Part shown: piece after piece, positions 40,848 through 51,735 of the stretch
Position numbering within the stretch: position 1 is the stretch's first letter
Layout: every line of letters starts with the position of its first letter
From: Thermoleophilaceae bacterium
GTDB taxonomy: Bacteria > Actinomycetota > Thermoleophilia > Solirubrobacterales > Thermoleophilaceae
Assembly (NCBI GenBank): GCA_036378175.1
Contig: DASUWY010000034.1
Location: 1-64,000, forward strand
DNA length: 64,000 nt
Reading direction: 5' to 3'
Position numbers and translations under genes: made by a program
Notes under the pieces: generated by a model
Told to the model about the DNA's origin: nothing
Seen by the model: only the letters and a program-made list of their open reading frames with translations
The model's database searches: none

Positions 40848-40853
40848 TAGAGT
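40848..40853 (+). promoter_or_regulatory. Candidate -10 for the TPP-enzyme/SSADH operon
   Basis: TAGAGT ends 8 bases before the GTG at 40862. This gives a leaderless start and decides between this GTG and an upstream in-frame codon at 40823. Confidence 0.5.
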
Positions 40854-40861
40854 CAAATTCC

Positions 40862-42505
40862 GTGGCTTCCCGGAAGGCATCTGACGTGTTCGTGGAGTGC
40901 CTCGAGGCCGAGGGCGTCGAGCACGTATTCGGCATTCCCGGCGAGGAGACGCTGGACCTGAACGAGTCGCTCGCCGACTCTTCCATCGAATTCGTACCTG
41001 TTCGACACGAACAGGGCGGTGCCTACATCGCGGACGTGTACGGAAGGCTCACCGGCCGCGCCGGAGTATGCCTGGGAACACTGGGCCCCGGTGCGATGAA
41101 CCTCACCACGGCGGTGGCGGACGCGTTCCTCGACCGCGCCCCGCTCGTGGCGCTCACCGGGCAGGGCGACCTCGAGCGCATGCACAAGGAGTCGCACCAG
41201 TACATCGACGTGCCGCAGGTATTCGCGCCGATCACGAAGTGGAACGCGCGCCTTTCGGACCCGGCGATCATCCCGGAGGTCGTCCGCAAGGCGTTCAAGG
41301 TGGCGGAGTCCGAGAAGCCGGGAGCCACGCACATCGAGCTTCCCGAGGACGTGATGGCGGCGCAGATCGACGCCGAGCCGCTGCCGCGACGCAAGCCCGT
41401 GCAGCCGGAGCCGAGCGCTCGCGAGCTGCTCAAGGCGGCCGACATCATCCGCGGCGCGCTCAACCCGGTGGCGCTGGCGGGCAACGGCGTGATCCGCGCG
41501 AACGCCGCGCCGGCACTGCGCGAGTTCGTGCGCGCCACCGGCATCCCAGCCGCGGAGACGTTCATGGGCAAGGGGTTGCTCAGCCCGGACGACCCGCGCG
41601 GGCTGGGCTCGGTGGGCCTCCAGTCGGGCGACTACTCGATGGCGGGCTTCGACGAAGCCGACGTGGTCATCGCGATGGGTTACGACCTCGTGGAGCACTC
41701 GCCCGAGCACTGGAACCCGAGGAAGGACAAGAAGATCATCTGCATCGACTCGCTGGCGGCGGAGATCGACGAGTACTTCATGCCCGAGGTCGAGCTGATC
41801 GGCGACATCTACCACATCCTCGCCAGGCTGGCCGAGGAGTGCCGGCACGTGCCGCACTCCGGCGGGTCGCAGCGGCTGCGCGACCTCGTGCGCGGCCGCT
41901 TCGAAGCCGCAAAGGACGATCCGCAGTTCCCGGTGCAGCCGCCGCGCGCGCTCTATGAGATCCGCAGGGCGCTCGGCGCGGAGGACATCCTGATCTCGGA
42001 CGTCGGCCTCCACAAGCTGTGGATCGGGCGCATGTTCCCCGCCTACGAGCCGAACACGGTGCTGATCGCGAACGGCCTCGCCGGCATGGGCTTTGCGATC
42101 CCAGCCGCGATCGCAGCGAAGCTCGTGCATCCCGACCGCAAGGTCGTGGCAGTGAACGGCGACGGCGGCTTCTTGATGAACTCCCAGGAGCTCGAGACGG
42201 CGATGCGGCTGAAGACGCCGTTCGTCTCGATCATCTGGGAGAACAGCCAGTACGGCTCGATCGTCTGGAAGCAGGACAAGAAGTTCGGCCGCCACTTCGG
42301 CGTGGACTTCACGAACCCCGACTTCGTGCGCATGGCCGAGTCCTTCGGCATGCCGGCATGGCGCTGCGAGTCGGTCGAAGACTTTCCGCAACGGTTGCAG
42401 CAGGCATTGGGTATGGACGTACCCACGCTGATCGTGCTGCCGATCGACTACTCGATCGACGTTGCGATCTCTGAGGAACTCGGTACTGAAACGGTGGCGA
42501 CATGA
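40862..42505 (+). CDS. Thiamine-diphosphate enzyme, probable 2-oxoglutarate decarboxylase (acetolactate synthase-like)
   Basis: A 547-residue TPP enzyme. The N-terminal Glu of TPP activation is in VRHEQGGAYIADVYGRLTG. The segment LERMHKESHQYIDV followed by FAPITKWNARL is close to the cyanobacterial acetolactate-synthase-like 2-oxoglutarate decarboxylases. The C-terminal TPP/Mg motif is VNGDGGFLMNSQELETAM with a downstream EN. No regulatory acetolactate synthase subunit gene is adjacent; instead an SSADH gene follows with ATGA overlap. The pair would convert 2-oxoglutarate to succinate. Plain acetolactate synthase is the main alternative. Confidence 0.8.
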   Translation: MASRKASDVFVECLEAEGVEHVFGIPGEETLDLNESLADSSIEFVPVRHEQGGAYIADVYGRLTGRAGVCLGTLGPGAMNLTTAVADAFLDRAPLVALTGQGDLERMHKESHQYIDVPQVFAPITKWNARLSDPAIIPEVVRKAFKVAESEKPGATHIELPEDVMAAQIDAEPLPRRKPVQPEPSARELLKAADIIRGALNPVALAGNGVIRANAAPALREFVRATGIPAAETFMGKGLLSPDDPRGLGSVGLQSGDYSMAGFDEADVVIAMGYDLVEHSPEHWNPRKDKKIICIDSLAAEIDEYFMPEVELIGDIYHILARLAEECRHVPHSGGSQRLRDLVRGRFEAAKDDPQFPVQPPRALYEIRRALGAEDILISDVGLHKLWIGRMFPAYEPNTVLIANGLAGMGFAIPAAIAAKLVHPDRKVVAVNGDGGFLMNSQELETAMRLKTPFVSIIWENSQYGSIVWKQDKKFGRHFGVDFTNPDFVRMAESFGMPAWRCESVEDFPQRLQQALGMDVPTLIVLPIDYSIDVAISEELGTETVAT

Positions 42506-43971
42506 GCATTGCGACGCAAGAGCAGACGGTTGTAGACAAGGTCGAGAAGCACCTGTACATCGGCGGCGAGTGGATCGACGCGACGGAGAGCCGCACCCTT
42601 CCAGTCGAGGATCCCGCCACCGGCGAGGCGCTGTGCGAGGTGGCCGACGCCACTCCTGAGGACGCGATGCGCGCGCTCGACGCTGCCGTGGAAGTGCAGG
42701 ACGAGTGGAGAAAGGTCTCGCCCATCGACCGCGGCGAGATCCTGCGCAAGGCCTTCGAGAAGCTCACCGAGCGCGCGGATGAGCTCGCGCTACTGATGAC
42801 GCTCGAGATGGGCAAGCCAATCGCCGAGTCGAAGGCCGAGATCGCCTATGCCGCGGAGTTCTTCCGCTGGTTCTCCGGCGAGGCCACGCGCATTCACGGC
42901 CAGTTCAACATGGCCGGCAACGGCGTGGGCCGCGTGCTCACAATGCGCCAGCCCGTTGGCCCGTGCATCCTGATCACGCCCTGGAACTTCCCGATGGCAA
43001 TGGGCACGCGCAAGATCGGCCCGGCGATCGCCGCCGGCTGCACGATGGTGATGAAGCCGGCGAGCCAGACGCCGCTCTCGATGCTCGCGCTCGCGCAGAT
43101 CCTCGAGGAGTCGGGGCTCCCCGGCGGCGTGCTCAACGTGGTCACCAGCTCCTCGTCCGGCAAGGTGATGGAGCCGATGATCCGCGACCCGCGGGCGCGC
43201 AAGCTGTCGTTCACGGGCTCGACCGAGGTGGGGCGCAAGCTGCTCGAGCAGGCGTCCGAGCAGATCCTCAAGGTGTCGATGGAGCTCGGCGGCAACGCCC
43301 CGTTCCTCGTGTTCGAGGACGCGGACCTCGACGCCGCGGTCACGGGCGCGCTGCTCGCCAAGATGCGCAACATCGGCGAGGCCTGCACGGCGGCCAACCG
43401 CTTCCACGTGGCCGAGCCGGTGGCCGAGGAGTTCGCCAAGAAGCTCGCCGACAAGATGGGCAATCTCAAGATCGGTCGCGGCACCGAGGAGGACGTGAAG
43501 GTCGGCCCGCTGATCAACCGCGACGCCGTGGACAAGGTCGAGGAGCTCGTGGAGGACGCGCGGAGCAAGGGCGCGACCGTGGTGGTGGGAGGCCAGGAGG
43601 TGGACGGCGCCGGCTACTTCTACGAGCCCACCGTGCTCGGCGACGTGCCGCCGAACGCGCGCCTGCTGTCCGAGGAGATATTCGGCCCGGTGGCGCCGGT
43701 CACCTCGTTCGAGTCCGAGGAGGACGCGATCAAGGCGGCCAACAACACGGAGTACGGCCTCGTGGCCTACGTCTTCACGAGCAACTTCAAGCGTGCCATC
43801 CGCGTGATCGAGGGACTCGACACCGGCATGGTCGGCCTGAACCAGGGCATGGTCTCCAACGCCGCGGCTCCGTTCGGCGGCGTGAAGGCCTCGGGCGTGG
43901 GGCGCGAGGGCGGCTTCGAGGGCATCGAGGAATACCTCGAGACGAAGTACGTCGCCGTGAACATGGACTAG
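42502..43971 (+). CDS. Succinate-semialdehyde dehydrogenase-like aldehyde dehydrogenase
   Basis: A 489-residue NAD(P)-dependent enzyme of the GabD clade. Motifs: PVGPCILITPWNFPMAMGTRKIGPA, KPASQTPLSMLALAQIL, FTGSTEVGRKLLEQ, MELGGNAPFLVFEDADLD with general base Glu, the catalytic Cys in IGEACTAANRF and EEIFGPVAPV. It would oxidise succinate semialdehyde to succinate and is co-translated with the TPP enzyme before it. It ends 3 bases before the convergent GH15 gene. Confidence 0.9.
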   Translation: MSIATQEQTVVDKVEKHLYIGGEWIDATESRTLPVEDPATGEALCEVADATPEDAMRALDAAVEVQDEWRKVSPIDRGEILRKAFEKLTERADELALLMTLEMGKPIAESKAEIAYAAEFFRWFSGEATRIHGQFNMAGNGVGRVLTMRQPVGPCILITPWNFPMAMGTRKIGPAIAAGCTMVMKPASQTPLSMLALAQILEESGLPGGVLNVVTSSSSGKVMEPMIRDPRARKLSFTGSTEVGRKLLEQASEQILKVSMELGGNAPFLVFEDADLDAAVTGALLAKMRNIGEACTAANRFHVAEPVAEEFAKKLADKMGNLKIGRGTEEDVKVGPLINRDAVDKVEELVEDARSKGATVVVGGQEVDGAGYFYEPTVLGDVPPNARLLSEEIFGPVAPVTSFESEEDAIKAANNTEYGLVAYVFTSNFKRAIRVIEGLDTGMVGLNQGMVSNAAAPFGGVKASGVGREGGFEGIEEYLETKYVAVNMD

Positions 43972-43974
43972 TGC

Positions 43975-45780
43975 TCAGCCGAGCGCGCGATCGAGGTTGT
44001 ACGCGGCGCTGATCAGCGCCAGGTGCGTGAACGCCTGCGGGAAGTTGCCGAGCTGCTCTCCCGTGGAGCCGATCTCCTCCGAGTAGAGCCCGACGTGGTT
44101 GGCGTAGGTGAGCATCTTCTCGAACGCCAGCCGGGCTTCGTCCAACCGCCCCGCCCGGGCCAGCGCCTCCACCCACCAGAAGGAGCAGAGCGAGAAGGTC
44201 GCCTCGTCGCCGGCCAGGCCGTCTGGCGACGCGTCCACGTTGTAGCGGTACACGAGGCTGTCGGACACGAGCTCCTCGCTGATGGCGTCGAGCGTGGCCA
44301 TCCAGCGCGGGTCGGTGGGCGCTATGAACTTGCACAGCGGCATGAGCAACAGCGAGGCATCGAGCACGTCCGTGTCGTAGTGCTGCACGAACGCCCGGCG
44401 CCCGGCGTGCCACCCCCGTTCCATGATCTGGTTGTAGATGCGGTCCCTCACCGAGAGCCATCGAGGAAGGTCCGCGGGCAGGCCGCGCTGTCGCGCCACC
44501 CGGATCGCGCGCTCCACAGCCACCCAGCTCATGAGCCGCGAGTACGTGTAGTCGCGGCGCCCGCCGCGCGTCTCCCAGATCCCCTCGTCCGGCTCGTCCC
44601 AGTGGTCCATGAGCCATTCGAGGTTGCGGGTCAGCTCGACCCAGCCCTCGTGGTAGATGGGCAGCCCGAACTTGTTGCAGAGGTAAACGGAGTCCATCAC
44701 CTCGCCATAGATGTCGAGCTGCAGCTGGGTGGCCGCGCCGTTGCCGATTCGCACCGGCGCCGAGCCCATGTATCCCTCCAGATGCGAGAGCTCCTCCTCG
44801 CGAAGTTCCTCGCGCCCGTCGATGCCGTACATGATCTGCAGCGGGCCCGAGTCGCGGTCGCCCGCATAGCGGAAGCGACCCTCGAGCCACGTCATGAACG
44901 CACCGGCTTCCTCCGTGAACCCGAGCCTGAGCAGCGCGTAGAGCGAGAAGGCGGCGTCGCGCATCCATGTGTAGCGGTAGTCCCAGTTGCGCTCGCCGCC
45001 GAGCTGCTCGGGCAGGCTGGTGGTGGGCGCCGCCACGATCGCGCCGGTGGGCGCGTACGTGAGCAGCTTGAGCGTGAGCGCCGAGCGATCCACCATCTCG
45101 CGCCAGCGCCCGTTGTAATGCGAGCCACGCAGCCAGGCGCGCCAGAACGCCACAGTCGCGTCGAACTCACCTTCCACGTCGGCGTTCGAGTAGGGAATCG
45201 GGCCATCGCCGGCAGGCGCGCTGTCGAGAACGAACGTCGCGCTCTCACCCGCGCCGAGCTCAACCTCGGCGCGGACGTCGCGGCCGTCGACGACCTCGAG
45301 CGGGGTGGCCGTGGAAAGAGCGAGCGACAGCCCGTGGGAGCGGAATACGGCGCCGTGCGGAGTGAGGGCAACCTCGTGGCCGGCGCGCGCGTAGTCGAAC
45401 CTTGGAGCGACGTCCACCACCAGGCGCATTCGTCCCCGCACGGCCAGTACGCGGCGGATCATACGGTGACGGTGCGTGGCGTCAGCCCCGCGTGCCGGCG
45501 GCATGAAGTCCTGCACCTCCCCCACGCCGTCGGGCGTGAGAAAGCGCGTGATCAGCACGTTCGTGTCCGGGAGGTAGAGCTGCTTCGAGGTCCAGCCACC
45601 GGAGGCGGGCGCGATGCGGAACAGGCCGCCCCGCTTCGCGTCGAGGATCGACGCGAACACGCTCGGGGAGTCGAAACGCGGGCAGCAGTACCAGTCGACC
45701 GTCCCGTCGGTGCCGACGAGCGCGACGGTGTGCAGATCCCCGATCAGACCGTGCTCCGCGATGGGCAGGTAGCGAGCCAC
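43975..45780 (-). CDS. Glycoside hydrolase family 15 protein (trehalase/glucoamylase-like)
   Basis: A 601-residue cytoplasmic protein. The N-terminal beta-sandwich opens with [37 protein letters not shown], the mark of the mycobacterial-type GH15 trehalases. The (alpha/alpha)6 barrel holds [21 protein letters not shown] and GEGIWE-like [20 protein letters not shown]; the catalytic acids are expected in the latter and in [17 protein letters not shown]. With otsB (61376-62188) it suggests trehalose turnover. GAGGAG 8 bases upstream supports GTG 45780. Confidence 0.9.
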   Translation of the reverse strand: MARYLPIAEHGLIGDLHTVALVGTDGTVDWYCCPRFDSPSVFASILDAKRGGLFRIAPASGGWTSKQLYLPDTNVLITRFLTPDGVGEVQDFMPPARGADATHRHRMIRRVLAVRGRMRLVVDVAPRFDYARAGHEVALTPHGAVFRSHGLSLALSTATPLEVVDGRDVRAEVELGAGESATFVLDSAPAGDGPIPYSNADVEGEFDATVAFWRAWLRGSHYNGRWREMVDRSALTLKLLTYAPTGAIVAAPTTSLPEQLGGERNWDYRYTWMRDAAFSLYALLRLGFTEEAGAFMTWLEGRFRYAGDRDSGPLQIMYGIDGREELREEELSHLEGYMGSAPVRIGNGAATQLQLDIYGEVMDSVYLCNKFGLPIYHEGWVELTRNLEWLMDHWDEPDEGIWETRGGRRDYTYSRLMSWVAVERAIRVARQRGLPADLPRWLSVRDRIYNQIMERGWHAGRRAFVQHYDTDVLDASLLLMPLCKFIAPTDPRWMATLDAISEELVSDSLVYRYNVDASPDGLAGDEATFSLCSFWWVEALARAGRLDEARLAFEKMLTYANHVGLYSEEIGSTGEQLGNFPQAFTHLALISAAYNLDRALG

Positions 45781-45799
45781 TGTGCAGTCTCCTCGCCGG

Positions 45800-46873
45800 C
45801 TACGGCACGAGCACCAGCTTTCCCTTTGCCGCCGTGCTGTCGAGCATCTCGTGAGCGCGACGCGCGTCCTCGAGCGGCAGGCGCTCGGCCACGACGGGAT
45901 GGATCTTGCCCTCGCGAAGGAGCTCGAGCAGCGCCCGGAAATCCTCAGCGAACCAGTCCTGGTGCGGAATGCGCAGGATCTGGACGCGGTAGCCCGAGAC
46001 GTGCCGGCGAGACGAGACCGTGCCCCAGATCCAGGTGGCCGCCATCGCGGGCCACCATTCGGCCCACGCCCGCATGCTCTTGCGACCCTGCGCCAGCGTG
46101 TTGTAGGCGCCCATCGTCACGAGACGACCGCCGGGATCGCCGGTAACGGAGTTGCCCTTGCGCAACGCACGGAAGGAACGCAGCGCCACGTTGCCGCCGA
46201 TCCCGTCCAGCACCACGTCCACCCCCTCGCCGCCGGTGAGCTCACGCACCCGAGCCAGGAAGTCCTCGTTCCGGTAGTCGATGAACACCGCGCCGAGCCG
46301 CTCGACCGCTTCGCGATCCTGAGCCGAGGCGGTGCCGATCAAGCGGAGCCCGGCGGCGGATCCGAGTTCAAGCGCCGCGGTTCCCACGCGGCCGGCCGCG
46401 CCGTGCACGAGAACCGTCTCGCCCGCACGCACCCTCGCCGTGCGGTGCAGCATCTGGTAGGCCGTCATGTACGGGAAGATCAGGCTCACGATCTCGGCGG
46501 GATCGGCGTCCTCGGGCACGGGCACCGCGTACTTCTCCGGCACGCAAACGCGCTCAGCGTCGGCTCCCCAGACCGTCAGCGAGCCCACGCGGTCGCCCAC
46601 GTGCAGGCTCGTGCAGCCCGGTCCGAGCTCCTCGACCACGCCCACGAGCTCGTAGCCGGGCGTGAACGGCGGCTTCGGGCCGCCCAGATAGGTACCGGCA
46701 CGTATCTGCGCGTCCGTGAACGACACGCCGGCCGCCAGCACCTTCACGCGCACCTCGCCGGGCTTTGGCCGGGGAGAAGCCTCCTCGATCACCTTGAGCA
46801 CCTCGGGTCCGCCGAACTGCTCTACGACCACACGCTTCGTCCGGTCGCCATTCCCGGTTGCAGGGGTTGCCAT
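45800..46873 (-). CDS. Zinc-independent quinone oxidoreductase-like MDR protein
   Basis: A 357-residue medium-chain dehydrogenase/reductase. Landmarks are [56 protein letters not shown] and the NADPH site [18 protein letters not shown]. The catalytic-zinc cysteine and structural zinc cysteines are lacking, as in quinone oxidoreductases. AAGAAGG precedes ATG 46873 and fixes the start. It is followed by the GH15 gene 19 bases downstream, probably in one transcript. The 169-base gap to the divergent GGDEF gene shows only a weak CGGAT/ATCCG inverted repeat. Confidence 0.9.
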   Translation of the reverse strand: MATPATGNGDRTKRVVVEQFGGPEVLKVIEEASPRPKPGEVRVKVLAAGVSFTDAQIRAGTYLGGPKPPFTPGYELVGVVEELGPGCTSLHVGDRVGSLTVWGADAERVCVPEKYAVPVPEDADPAEIVSLIFPYMTAYQMLHRTARVRAGETVLVHGAAGRVGTAALELGSAAGLRLIGTASAQDREAVERLGAVFIDYRNEDFLARVRELTGGEGVDVVLDGIGGNVALRSFRALRKGNSVTGDPGGRLVTMGAYNTLAQGRKSMRAWAEWWPAMAATWIWGTVSSRRHVSGYRVQILRIPHQDWFAEDFRALLELLREGKIHPVVAERLPLEDARRAHEMLDSTAAKGKLVLVP

Positions 46874-47042
46874 TGCGACCTTCTTTCGCTCGTCAGTGCA
46901 GTTGGCAGGAGAGCGTCTCCACATCCAGCCGCCCGAACATCCGTCAGGAGTACGGATCGTGCATCCGCGGTTTTGCGCACGGCTGATAAGACGATCTGAG
47001 ACCGCTGGAGCCTCGGGCCGCTCCTGCCGATAACCCAGATTG

Positions 47043-49097
47043 ATGATGGGGGACGCCAGGGAGGGCCGTCACTTCGCGTGCACGATGCCCAGTGTGCTGA
47101 TCCGTCGCATCCGCAAGGACGGCGGCGAGAAGGCTGTTTCAGAGCTGCTCGAGGGCGCGGGATCAACGCGGACGCCGGAGTACCTCGACGACGTGTCCAA
47201 CTGGATCTCGTACGAGGAGGCGGTCGCGCTGTTCGAAGCCGCCGAGGATCTCACAGGCGATCCATCGATCGCGCGCCGCATCGGCGAGCAGACACTCTCG
47301 CAGCACGCGGGCACGCCCGTGGCCACGCTGCTCCGCTCCTTCGGCTCACCCGAGGCGGTGCTCGACAAGATCGCCCTCACAGCGGGCAAGTTCTCCACCG
47401 TCGCCGAGATGGACGCCGTGGAGGTCGGGCCGGGCCGGGCCGTGGTGCGGGCACGGGAGCGCGCCGGCTTCACCCGCAGCCGCCACCACTGCAACTGGAC
47501 CGCCGGCATCCTCGGGCAGACCACCGTGCTGTTCGGACTTCCCGCCGCTTCGGTCGAGGAGTCCGAATGCATGCTGCGAGGGGACTCGCACTGCGTCTAC
47601 ACCGTCACCTGGGACAAGGACCTTGCCGCCCTGCGCGCCAACCCGGCTGAGCACGTGACCGCGCTCGAGGCGCAGCTCGCGACGATGACCGAGAGCCTCG
47701 AGAGCGTGTATGCCACCGCCGGTGAGTTGATCGCCGGCGGCGACCTCGACACGGTGCTCGACCGCGTGACCGAGCGCGCCGCCACCGCCGTGCGCGCGCC
47801 GCGCTACCTGCTCGCCGTGCGCGTGCCGGGCGAGGCGAGCCTGCGCTGCCACCACAGCGGCTTCGACGACAGCGAGGCGCGCGTGCTCGCCGGCGGCCTG
47901 CTCTCCACCCCCGCCAGCGACCTTCCGAGCACCTGGCTCGTGGCCGACGTGAACTCTCACCAGCGCGACTACGGCCGGCTCGTGGCGATGTCGGACGCCG
48001 GGCAGTTCTTCCCCGAGGAGCACCAGCTCTGGGACCTCTACGCGCGCTACGCCGCGAGCGCTCTCGACGGCGCCACCGCCCTGGCCGACGCCGAGCGCCG
48101 CCATAACGAGGCGCGCGCGCTGCTCGAGCTCGCGCGGGCGCTGGCCGCGGCCGGCACCACCGACGAGGTGGCGGTGCGGCTGGCCGAGGCGGTGCCCGCG
48201 GTGGTGGACTGCGATCGCGTGAGCGTCTTTCTCTGGGACGACGAGGCCCAGGAGCTGAACTACTGCGCCTCGTCGGGCGAGGCCGCCGTGGCGGACGGCG
48301 ACCTCTCCGGACTGACCATCCGCCCTTCGGACACGCCGGTGCTCGCGGACCTCACCGAGGATCCCGAGCCCACCCCCATCTTCCTCGCCCAGGACTCGGG
48401 TGACCGCTTCATCCGGCGCGTGCTGCAGCGCTTCGCCGCGCTGTCGCTCATAGCCGTGCCGATCGTGGCCCACGGGCACCTCCTTGGGATGCTCACCGTG
48501 GCCGTGCACTCACGACGCGAGCGGCTCGACCCGCGGCAGGATCTTCTCGACCGCCTCTCGGGTGTGGCCGCCCACGCGGCAAGTGCGCTCGAGAACGGCC
48601 GGCTGATCGACCGCGTGACCTACCAGGCCCGCCACGACGGACTGACCGGCCTCGCCAACCGCGCCTTCTTCTCCGAGCGGATCGACGCCGCGCTCGGCCA
48701 CGCCCGCAAGAGCGATGCCCCGCTCGGCCTCTTCTTCGTCGATCTCAACGGCTTCAAGGCAGTGAATGACGAGCTCGGCCACGCCGTCGGCGACGAGCTG
48801 CTCTGCCAGGTGGCCTCGCGCCTGCTGGACACGGTGCGCACGACGGACACCGTTGCCCGCCTCGGAGGCGACGAGTTCGCGATCGTGCTCCCGGACGTGG
48901 ACAGCGTGGCCGAGATCGAAGCCGCCGCGGAGCGAGTGAGTGCCGCGTTCGAGGCTCCCTTCGTCGTAGCCGGCGAGAAGCTCGAAGTGGGCGCCAGCAT
49001 CGGCCGCGCGATCTGGCCCGAGGACGCACCCGAGGTCGAGGCGCTGATGCGCCACGCCGACGCGTCGATGTACCGGGCGAAGCGCGCCTCGCGCTGA
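47043..49097 (+). CDS. V4R-GAF-GAF-GGDEF diguanylate cyclase
   Basis: A signalling protein of about 684 residues. The N-terminal part (about 15-190) has a 4-vinyl-reductase-like (V4R) domain ending ESECMLRGDSHCVYTVTW, with the Cys pattern typical of V4R small-molecule sensors. A short coiled coil and two GAF-like domains (about 215-350 and 360-510) follow. The C-terminal GGDEF domain has HDGLTGLANRAFF and intact RLGGDEFAIVL (about 605-615), so c-di-GMP synthesis is expected. The RxxD inhibitory site is not obvious. TTG 47040, ATG 47043 or ATG 47046 could start it; ATG 47085 is also possible. Confidence 0.9.
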   Translation: MMGDAREGRHFACTMPSVLIRRIRKDGGEKAVSELLEGAGSTRTPEYLDDVSNWISYEEAVALFEAAEDLTGDPSIARRIGEQTLSQHAGTPVATLLRSFGSPEAVLDKIALTAGKFSTVAEMDAVEVGPGRAVVRARERAGFTRSRHHCNWTAGILGQTTVLFGLPAASVEESECMLRGDSHCVYTVTWDKDLAALRANPAEHVTALEAQLATMTESLESVYATAGELIAGGDLDTVLDRVTERAATAVRAPRYLLAVRVPGEASLRCHHSGFDDSEARVLAGGLLSTPASDLPSTWLVADVNSHQRDYGRLVAMSDAGQFFPEEHQLWDLYARYAASALDGATALADAERRHNEARALLELARALAAAGTTDEVAVRLAEAVPAVVDCDRVSVFLWDDEAQELNYCASSGEAAVADGDLSGLTIRPSDTPVLADLTEDPEPTPIFLAQDSGDRFIRRVLQRFAALSLIAVPIVAHGHLLGMLTVAVHSRRERLDPRQDLLDRLSGVAAHAASALENGRLIDRVTYQARHDGLTGLANRAFFSERIDAALGHARKSDAPLGLFFVDLNGFKAVNDELGHAVGDELLCQVASRLLDTVRTTDTVARLGGDEFAIVLPDVDSVAEIEAAAERVSAAFEAPFVVAGEKLEVGASIGRAIWPEDAPEVEALMRHADASMYRAKRASR

Positions 49098-49101
49098 CGT
49101 A

Positions 49102-49119
49102 CGCCCTACGCCCTACGCC

Positions 49120-49122
<3 letters not shown>
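49102..49122 (-). repeat. Heptamer array at the fumarase 3' end
   Basis: Three perfect copies of TAGGGCG on the minus strand (49122-49102). The first TAG is the fumarase stop codon, and the array fills the 22-base gap to the convergent GGDEF gene. TAG recurs in all three reading frames. Confidence 0.9.
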
Positions 49123-50448
<1,326 letters not shown>

Positions 50449-50455
50449 GGACCAG

Positions 50456-50461
50456 AGGCTA
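50456..50461 (-). promoter_or_regulatory. Candidate -10 for fumC
   Basis: TAGCCT on the minus strand ends 7 bases before the fumC ATG and lies in the 14-base gap after the lipoprotein gene. Confidence 0.45.
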
Positions 50462-50462
50462 T

Positions 50463-50921
50463 CTATCCGTTTGCCCGCCCGGCCCTCTCCCCCTGCCGGA
50501 AGGCTGCCGAGCGCGTCTGTGCCTCGGTGATCTCCTGGTCGATCCGCCGTCCTATCTCGCCATCCACCTGCGAATTCGCCACGCCGCGATGCACCGCGCC
50601 CACCACGTAGCCCAGCTCGAGCAGCGAGCGCTGGTCCTGCTTCCCGCCCGCCAGACGCTGGGTGAGGGTGAGGAGCATCAGGCCGACGTTCTGGATGTCT
50701 CCGCTGTCGGCGTCGTGCGCAAGGCAGTCGGAGATGCGCGTGCCGTCGGAGAGCCGCACGGGCGACGGCGCGCTCCGCAGCGCCGCCCGGATGGCGGCCA
50801 CGCGCGACGCCGCGGTTCCGTCCGTGCAGGCGGCGGGCGCAGGGTCGGCACCGGAGTGACGCGAGCAGCCGACCGTCAAAACGACGAGCGCAATGCAGCA
50901 GGCGCACAGGCTCCGGGCCAC
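50463..50921 (-). CDS. Putative lipoprotein upstream of fumC
   Basis: A 152-residue protein. The leader SLCACCIALVVLTVGCSRH ends in a lipobox (TVGC). The mature helical part has cysteines near 32 and 66 and no recognised domain. TACCAT lies 6 bases before the GTG at 50921, matching the local leaderless pattern. Co-orientation with fumC is probably not functional. Confidence 0.7.
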   Translation of the reverse strand: MARSLCACCIALVVLTVGCSRHSGADPAPAACTDGTAASRVAAIRAALRSAPSPVRLSDGTRISDCLAHDADSGDIQNVGLMLLTLTQRLAGGKQDQRSLLELGYVVGAVHRGVANSQVDGEIGRRIDQEITEAQTRSAAFRQGERAGRANG

Positions 50922-50979
50922 GACAGCATGGTAACCGCGCCAAAAGCCCGGTTCAGCGGCCGTTCCGGGCCGTTCACCC

Positions 50980-51083
50980 GCACAGCTTTACGAAAGCGAA
51001 GCTGTGCAATCGCGCGGCGCGCCAAGCGCCAGGTTGCCCCTTCATGCTCTCATCAGCGAACCGGAGAACGGAGTCTTCGGTTC
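50980..51083 (+). ncRNA. Candidate structured 5' leader of the zinc-ribbon/PAS gene
   Basis: The 186-base gap before the gene at 51108 holds two strong hairpins on the plus strand. One has a perfect 9-base stem GCACAGCTT/AAGCTGTGC (50980-50988 with 50999-51007). The other has a 10-base stem GAACCGGAGA/TCTTCGGTTC (51058-51083, one G-T pair). A GC-rich GGCGC/GCGCC pair lies between. No known riboswitch consensus is recognised. Confidence 0.4.
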
Positions 51084-51107
51084 ATTGAGACTGGGAGCTC
51101 GCGAAAG

Positions 51108-51617
51108 ATGATGACCATGGCCCTTGCGGACCGGCCATTCCTGGGTTCGGTTCGGTCGGCGCTCACCGACCGCATTCGATTTTGCTCGCGCTGCGGAATC
51201 GTCCGCGAGGAGCGCGAACTCGGTTTCAATCCACCCGACCTCGAGCGCGTGTGCAACGACTGCGGCATGGGCGTGATGCTGAGCGCCGGCCGGGACGCGC
51301 TGCCGGATTCAAGGATGTCGTTCCTGATCGCTACAGAGGATTTGCGCATCAGCGCTGTGAGCGAAGGTGCCGAGCGGATCTTCGGGCCGGAGACGGAGCT
51401 GCTCGGCAGAATGCTCTTCACCGCGATGACGAGCCCGCTCGGGCTCGAGGAGCTCGCACTGCGAATCGCGCGTGCGGCGAGCGGCGATCGGGACGTCGTT
51501 CTCCTGCCGATCGAGCTCGAGCGCGGCCGCCCCGGCTACAGCCGCCTCGAGGCGCGGATCGCCGCCTGCGGGCCGCCGCGAGGTGCGCTCGTGACGATCG
51601 AGCCGCTGCTCAGCTGA
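51108..51617 (+). CDS. Small zinc-ribbon plus PAS-like sensory protein
   Basis: A 169-residue protein. Residues about 23-55 form a zinc ribbon (FCSRCG ... CNDCGMGV, two CxxC pairs 25 residues apart). A PAS-like domain follows (FLIATEDLRISAVSEGAERIFG, LLGRMLFTAMTSPLG, VTIEPLL). No output domain is present, so it may act by protein contact or zinc/redox sensing. Three in-frame ATGs (51108, 51111, 51117) are possible starts. It has a long structured leader, unlike most genes here. Confidence 0.75.
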   Translation: MMTMALADRPFLGSVRSALTDRIRFCSRCGIVREERELGFNPPDLERVCNDCGMGVMLSAGRDALPDSRMSFLIATEDLRISAVSEGAERIFGPETELLGRMLFTAMTSPLGLEELALRIARAASGDRDVVLLPIELERGRPGYSRLEARIAACGPPRGALVTIEPLLS

Positions 51618-51691
51618 GCCACGTTTCTGCAGGAAATCTCGCACTTTTGTCCATTGGGGCCCAGGTGGGTACCGAGATAGGCAATTTCCGT

Positions 51692-51735
51692 GCCGATAAA
51701 CGGCGCGAACCCGTGCAAGATCGAGTTCACGGGTT
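51692..51735 (+). other. Two hairpins in the leader of the MerR-like gene
   Basis: GCCG-ATAAA-CGGC (51692-51704) is followed by an 8-base perfect stem AACCCGTG/CACGGGTT (51708-51715 with 51728-51735, 12-base loop). They lie in the 198-base gap before the gene at 51816. There is no T tract, so a regulatory leader or operator is more likely than a terminator. Confidence 0.4.
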
